Assembly (NCBI GenBank): GCA_964424115.1
Contig: CAYRHN010000002.1
Span: 124,001-188,000 of the forward strand
Direction: 5' to 3'
DNA: 64,000 nucleotides
Source: CAYRHN01 sp964424115
GTDB lineage: Bacteria > Chloroflexota > Anaerolineae > Anaerolineales > Anaerolineaceae
The number at the start of each line of letters is the position of its first letter. The stretch's first letter is position 1. Below are positions 61,186 through 64,000 of the stretch, piece by piece. The notes below the pieces were generated by a model. That model was not told where the DNA came from, made no database searches, and was given only the letters and a program-made list of their open reading frames with translations. The translations under genes were made by a program, and so were the position numbers.

Positions 61186-62982
61186 ATGGCTGAAAAACTG
61201 CAAGAGAAATACCACGATTCTTTATTGTACCGGATTCGCCATTCCAGCGCGCATATCATGGCGCAGGCTGTGATGGAGATCTTCCCGGGCACTAAAGTTG
61301 CGATAGGCCCTGCCATTGATGAAGGTTTTTATTATGATTTCGACCTTCCACGGCCGGCAATCCAGGAAGACTTAGAAAAGGTCGAGGCGCGCATGCGCCA
61401 GATCATTCGCGGCAAGCATGCTTTCCAACGCCAGGCGCTCTCGGCTGATGAAGCTCGCAAGATCTTTGCCGACCAACCTTACAAGTTGGAACTGATTGAT
61501 GGGTTAGAGCATGGCGGGCTGGACGAAGATGGTAATCCATTGACAGAAAAAGTGGAGATTTCCATTTATACCGACGATGCTTTCACTGATCTGTGCCGCG
61601 GGCCGCACGTGGAAAATACTTCCCAGATCAATCCGGACGCGATTAAGCTGATGAGCATTGCCGGAGCATATTGGCGCGGCGATGAGAAGCGGCCAATGTT
61701 GACCCGTATTTATGGAACTGCCTGGAACACACCACAGGAACTCGAAGAATACTTGTGGAAGTTGGAAGAAGCCCGAAAACGTGATCACCGCCGCCTGGGA
61801 AAGGAGCTGGGATTGTTCTACTTCTCCGATGACGTGGGCCCTGGGCTGCCTCTCTTCACCCCCAAGGGTGAGATGCTGCGTCATCTGATGGAAAGTTATG
61901 TGCGCGATCTGCAAACCTCTTATGGTTATTCTCATGTGTGGACCGGACATGTAGTGAAGGAAGATCTTTACCGCCGCTCCGGACATTATGAGAATTATAA
62001 GGATTCCATGTTCCCGCCGATGGTGGACGATAATATTGCCTTCCGCTTGAAGCCGATGAACTGCCCCAGCCACATGACTTTGTTCAACGAGATGGGCCGT
62101 CATTCCTATCGCGAATTGCCGTTGCGCTTTGCGGAATTTGCCACCCTGTACCGTTATGAGAAGACTGGTGAATTAAATGGTCTGACCCGGGTGCGCTCCT
62201 TGACCCAGGATGATTGCCATACTTTCTGCACCGAAGAACAGATCGGTTCGGAATTTCTGCTTTCGCTCAATCTGATCCGCGAAGTGCTGGAACGCTACCG
62301 CTTCACCGACTACCGCGTGCGGCTCTCACTACGCGGAAAGGCTGGAAAGTATGTAAAGGATGATGAAAAGTGGACCAAAGCTGAAAACGCTCTGCGCGCT
62401 GCAATGGATTCGGCTGGCCTGGAATATTTTGAGGCGGAAGGCGAGGCTGCTTTCTACGGTCCCAAAGCAGATTTTCTGGCCAAGGATGTTTTAGGACGCG
62501 ATTGGCAGCTTTCCACGATCCAGGTGGACTTCATCCAACCTGCCCGTTTGGGTTGTACCTACATTGGCGAGGATGGTCAGGAACACACCCCCGTGGTTCT
62601 ACACCGTGCAGTGACAGGAACAACCGAACGGTTCCTGGGAGTGATCATTGAACATTTCGCTGGAGCATTCCCGGTCTGGCTCTCACCTGTTCAGGTCATG
62701 CTTATCCCAATTGCAGACCGTCATTTGGAATATGCTCACCAGGTGGCCAAACGGTTGCAGGAAGCAGGCGTGCGCGTGGATGTGGACGAACGCAGCGAAC
62801 GCATGAATGCCAAGATCCGCGATGCGCAAAACCAAAAGATCCCTTACATGCTAGTAGTAGGGGACAAGGAAGCAGAGCAAGGAATGGTAGCTCTGCGGCT
62901 GCGTTCAGGTGAGAATCCGGGGCCGATTTCCCAGGAGGCATTCTTGCAGCGTGTACGGGAAGATATCGAAAAAGGGATTTGA
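61186..62982 (+). CDS. thrS: Threonyl-tRNA synthetase without TGS domain
   Basis: 598 residues. Charges tRNA-Thr and edits mischarged Ser. The editing domain begins almost at the N-terminus (RHSSAHIMAQAV, then LCRGPHV). The class II core has FTPKGEMLRHLMESY, the zinc Cys in MNCPSHM, FAEFATLYRYEKTGELNGLTRVRSLTQDDCH and the C-terminal anticodon domain (PVWLSPVQVMLIPI). The ~60-residue N-terminal TGS domain of E. coli-type enzymes is absent. ATG 61186 follows AAGGAGG directly downstream of the T-box. Confidence 0.96.
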   Translation: MAEKLQEKYHDSLLYRIRHSSAHIMAQAVMEIFPGTKVAIGPAIDEGFYYDFDLPRPAIQEDLEKVEARMRQIIRGKHAFQRQALSADEARKIFADQPYKLELIDGLEHGGLDEDGNPLTEKVEISIYTDDAFTDLCRGPHVENTSQINPDAIKLMSIAGAYWRGDEKRPMLTRIYGTAWNTPQELEEYLWKLEEARKRDHRRLGKELGLFYFSDDVGPGLPLFTPKGEMLRHLMESYVRDLQTSYGYSHVWTGHVVKEDLYRRSGHYENYKDSMFPPMVDDNIAFRLKPMNCPSHMTLFNEMGRHSYRELPLRFAEFATLYRYEKTGELNGLTRVRSLTQDDCHTFCTEEQIGSEFLLSLNLIREVLERYRFTDYRVRLSLRGKAGKYVKDDEKWTKAENALRAAMDSAGLEYFEAEGEAAFYGPKADFLAKDVLGRDWQLSTIQVDFIQPARLGCTYIGEDGQEHTPVVLHRAVTGTTERFLGVIIEHFAGAFPVWLSPVQVMLIPIADRHLEYAHQVAKRLQEAGVRVDVDERSERMNAKIRDAQNQKIPYMLVVGDKEAEQGMVALRLRSGENPGPISQEAFLQRVREDIEKGI

Positions 62983-63002
62983 GGCAACGTTCTTCTAAAA
63001 CG

Positions 63003-63032
63003 TTGACGATTTGACCGATTTTGTGGTATCAT
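63003..63032 (+). promoter_or_regulatory. Promoter of the infC-rpmI operon
   Basis: TTGACG (63003-63008) and TATCAT (63027-63032) with an 18-base spacer. The leader holds a short hairpin (gtccgtt-gata-aacgggc, 63047-63064), which might take part in ribosomal-protein autoregulation. Confidence 0.55.
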
Positions 63033-63098
63033 GCAATCCGCTTAATGTCCGTTGATAAACGGGCCTTGTTATGTGTTTGAAGAAAGAAGGAGAAAACC

Positions 63099-63662
63099 AT
63101 CAGTACAACTACCTTTCGGGTTAATGAAACCATTCGGGTGCCAGAAGTACGTTTGATCGGTCCGAATAACGAAAATGTGGGTGTTGTCTCAATTGAACAA
63201 GCCCTGCGGATTGCCCGCGAAGCCGAATTGGATTTGGTAGAAGTCGCCCCAAATTCTGTCCCGCCAGTTTGTCGGGTGATGAATTTTGGTAAGTTCCTTT
63301 ACGAGCGCACCAAGAAGGAACGCGAGGCGCGCAAATCGCAAACGAAGATCGAAGTCAAAGAGATCCGTTTGCGCCCCAAAACCAATGAACACCATCGTGG
63401 TTTCAAGACCCGCGATGCACGCCGGTGGCTTTTGGAAGGCAATAAGGTGCGGGTAACCGTACGTTTCCGCGGTCGAGAGATCACCTATCCTGAGATTGCC
63501 CTGGAAGATCTGAGAGAAGTTGCGGCTGAGCTGGCGGATGTATCCACAATTGAGCAGGTGCCATCGCTGGAAGGCAAGAACATGTCGATGGTGCTGGCGC
63601 CGAGCAAACCGAGCAAGAAGAAAGCCGAGAATGAATCGGCTGTCGAAGAAGGAACCGCCTAG
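63099..63662 (+). CDS. infC: Translation initiation factor IF-3, starting on AUC
   Basis: 187 residues. Binds the 30S subunit and checks initiator pairing. The N-terminal domain runs from TTFRVNETIRVPEVRLIGPNNENVGVVS, then a Lys-rich linker helix and a C-terminal domain with LRPKTNEHHRGFKTRDARRWLLEG. No ATG, GTG or TTG is available at the expected start. AAGGAG (63087-63092) points to ATC at 63099-63101, 6 bases later. IF-3 genes often use rare AUU-type starts so that IF-3 represses its own synthesis. The GTG at 63138 would cut off the conserved first strand. Confidence 0.92.
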   Translation: MSTTTFRVNETIRVPEVRLIGPNNENVGVVSIEQALRIAREAELDLVEVAPNSVPPVCRVMNFGKFLYERTKKEREARKSQTKIEVKEIRLRPKTNEHHRGFKTRDARRWLLEGNKVRVTVRFRGREITYPEIALEDLREVAAELADVSTIEQVPSLEGKNMSMVLAPSKPSKKKAENESAVEEGTA

Positions 63663-63741
63663 ATTTCTCCATCAAACCACTTTTTTGTCGACCTGCGGTC
63701 AAAAATTGAGATCGCATATTTTGGTCAAGAGGAGTTTCGCT

Positions 63742-63978
63742 GTGCCACGCAAGATGAAAGCAGGAAAGTTAAAACTGAAGACCCATAAGGCAACCTCAAA
63801 ACGGTTCCGCCTGACCGGGTCGGGCACCCTGGTACGCACGAAGGGCGGCAAGAGCCATTTCCGCCGCCGCACTTCGCCGCGCGTCAAGGCGCTGCTGTCC
63901 GAGATGATCGTTGTCAAGGGCGAAAACACTATCAAGCGCGTTAAGCGCCTCGCGCCGTACATGAAAGAGAAAGAATAG
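63742..63978 (+). CDS. rpmI: 50S ribosomal protein L35
   Basis: 78 residues, highly basic: PRKMKAGKLKLKTHKATSKRF, then RTKGGKSHFRRRTSPRVKALLSEMIVV. It starts at GTG 63742 after AGAGGAG. It follows infC as in the usual infC-rpmI-rplT order; rplT would lie beyond the window. It is slightly longer than the ~65-residue norm because of its C-terminal GENTIKRVKRLAPYMKEKE. Confidence 0.95.
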   Translation: MPRKMKAGKLKLKTHKATSKRFRLTGSGTLVRTKGGKSHFRRRTSPRVKALLSEMIVVKGENTIKRVKRLAPYMKEKE

Positions 63979-64000
63979 TCGGCGTCGTCGTATCCATTTT

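Noticed and set aside
63138..63662. IF-3 starting at GTG 63138
   Set aside because: This removes the conserved N-terminal strand and has no ribosome-binding site, unlike ATC 63099.

Overview
The window looks like a draft or metagenome-derived contig (it holds a 100-base run of N at 38461-38560) from an anaerobic bacterium. The gene set suggests Chloroflexota, probably class Anaerolineae. That placement is inferred from the mix of families: GAF-rich histidine kinases, FIST and NfeD proteins, an M16C protease, a TrpB2-type tryptophan synthase beta chain, group-III-like phosphofructokinase and T-box leaders. No rRNA gene is present to confirm it.

Layout. 1-5.3 kb: the tail of an unknown gene, a three-gene ABC-2 exporter, era and a YhhN-type gene. 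5.3-13.9 kb: a divergent PyrD/PyrK-like pair, an SPFH protein, selD with an in-frame UGA (selenocysteine), a gamma-glutamyltransferase-like gene, an alpha/beta-hydrolase without its nucleophile, a histidine kinase and a tiny 44-codon gene with its own promoter and terminator. 14-17.6 kb: M16C protease and fatty-acid hydroxylase. 17.7-24.2 kb: a tightly coupled six-gene operon of aldo/keto reductase, NfeD, a variant tRNA-guanine transglycosylase, two tandem homologues of aminoglycoside-resistance 16S rRNA methyltransferases, and an RsmF/NSUN methyltransferase. 24.2-32.7 kb: an SRPBCC-PDZ-DinB fusion, a 1343-residue sensor kinase with a FIST partner, and trpB2 under a tryptophan T-box. 32.7-38.1 kb: a MacB-like export system. 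38.2-40.1 kb: tRNA-Glu followed by a 75-bp tandem repeat made partly from that tRNA, phosphofructokinase and tRNA-Val.

40.3-47.2 kb is the most interesting region. It is a compact bacterial microcompartment (BMC) operon with one hexameric, one trimeric and three pentameric shell proteins. Its cargo is an RpiB/LacA-like sugar-phosphate isomerase, a deoxyribose-phosphate aldolase (DeoC) and a CoA-acylating aldehyde dehydrogenase, each with a terminal amphipathic helix that looks like an encapsulation peptide. A frameshifted PfkB-family kinase lies just upstream. The implied chemistry is sugar phosphate to glyceraldehyde-3-phosphate plus acetaldehyde, then acetyl-CoA, inside a shell. It matches what has been called a sugar-phosphate-utilising (SPU) BMC rather than EUT, PDU or glyceryl-radical types.

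47.2-56.5 kb, on the minus strand, is a seven-gene cluster around a molybdenum aldehyde oxidoreductase: a dicluster flavoprotein, a small CxxC protein, a methyltransferase, a C-GCAxxG-C-C protein, a radical SAM protein and a PaaK-like CoA ligase. Its gene order resembles the Desulfovibrio DVU_1553-1559 cluster. 56.7-60.8 kb is a MarR-regulated heterodimeric ABC exporter whose first half has a premature stop. 60.9-64 kb is a translation block: T-box-controlled thrS without a TGS domain, infC starting on AUC, and rpmI.
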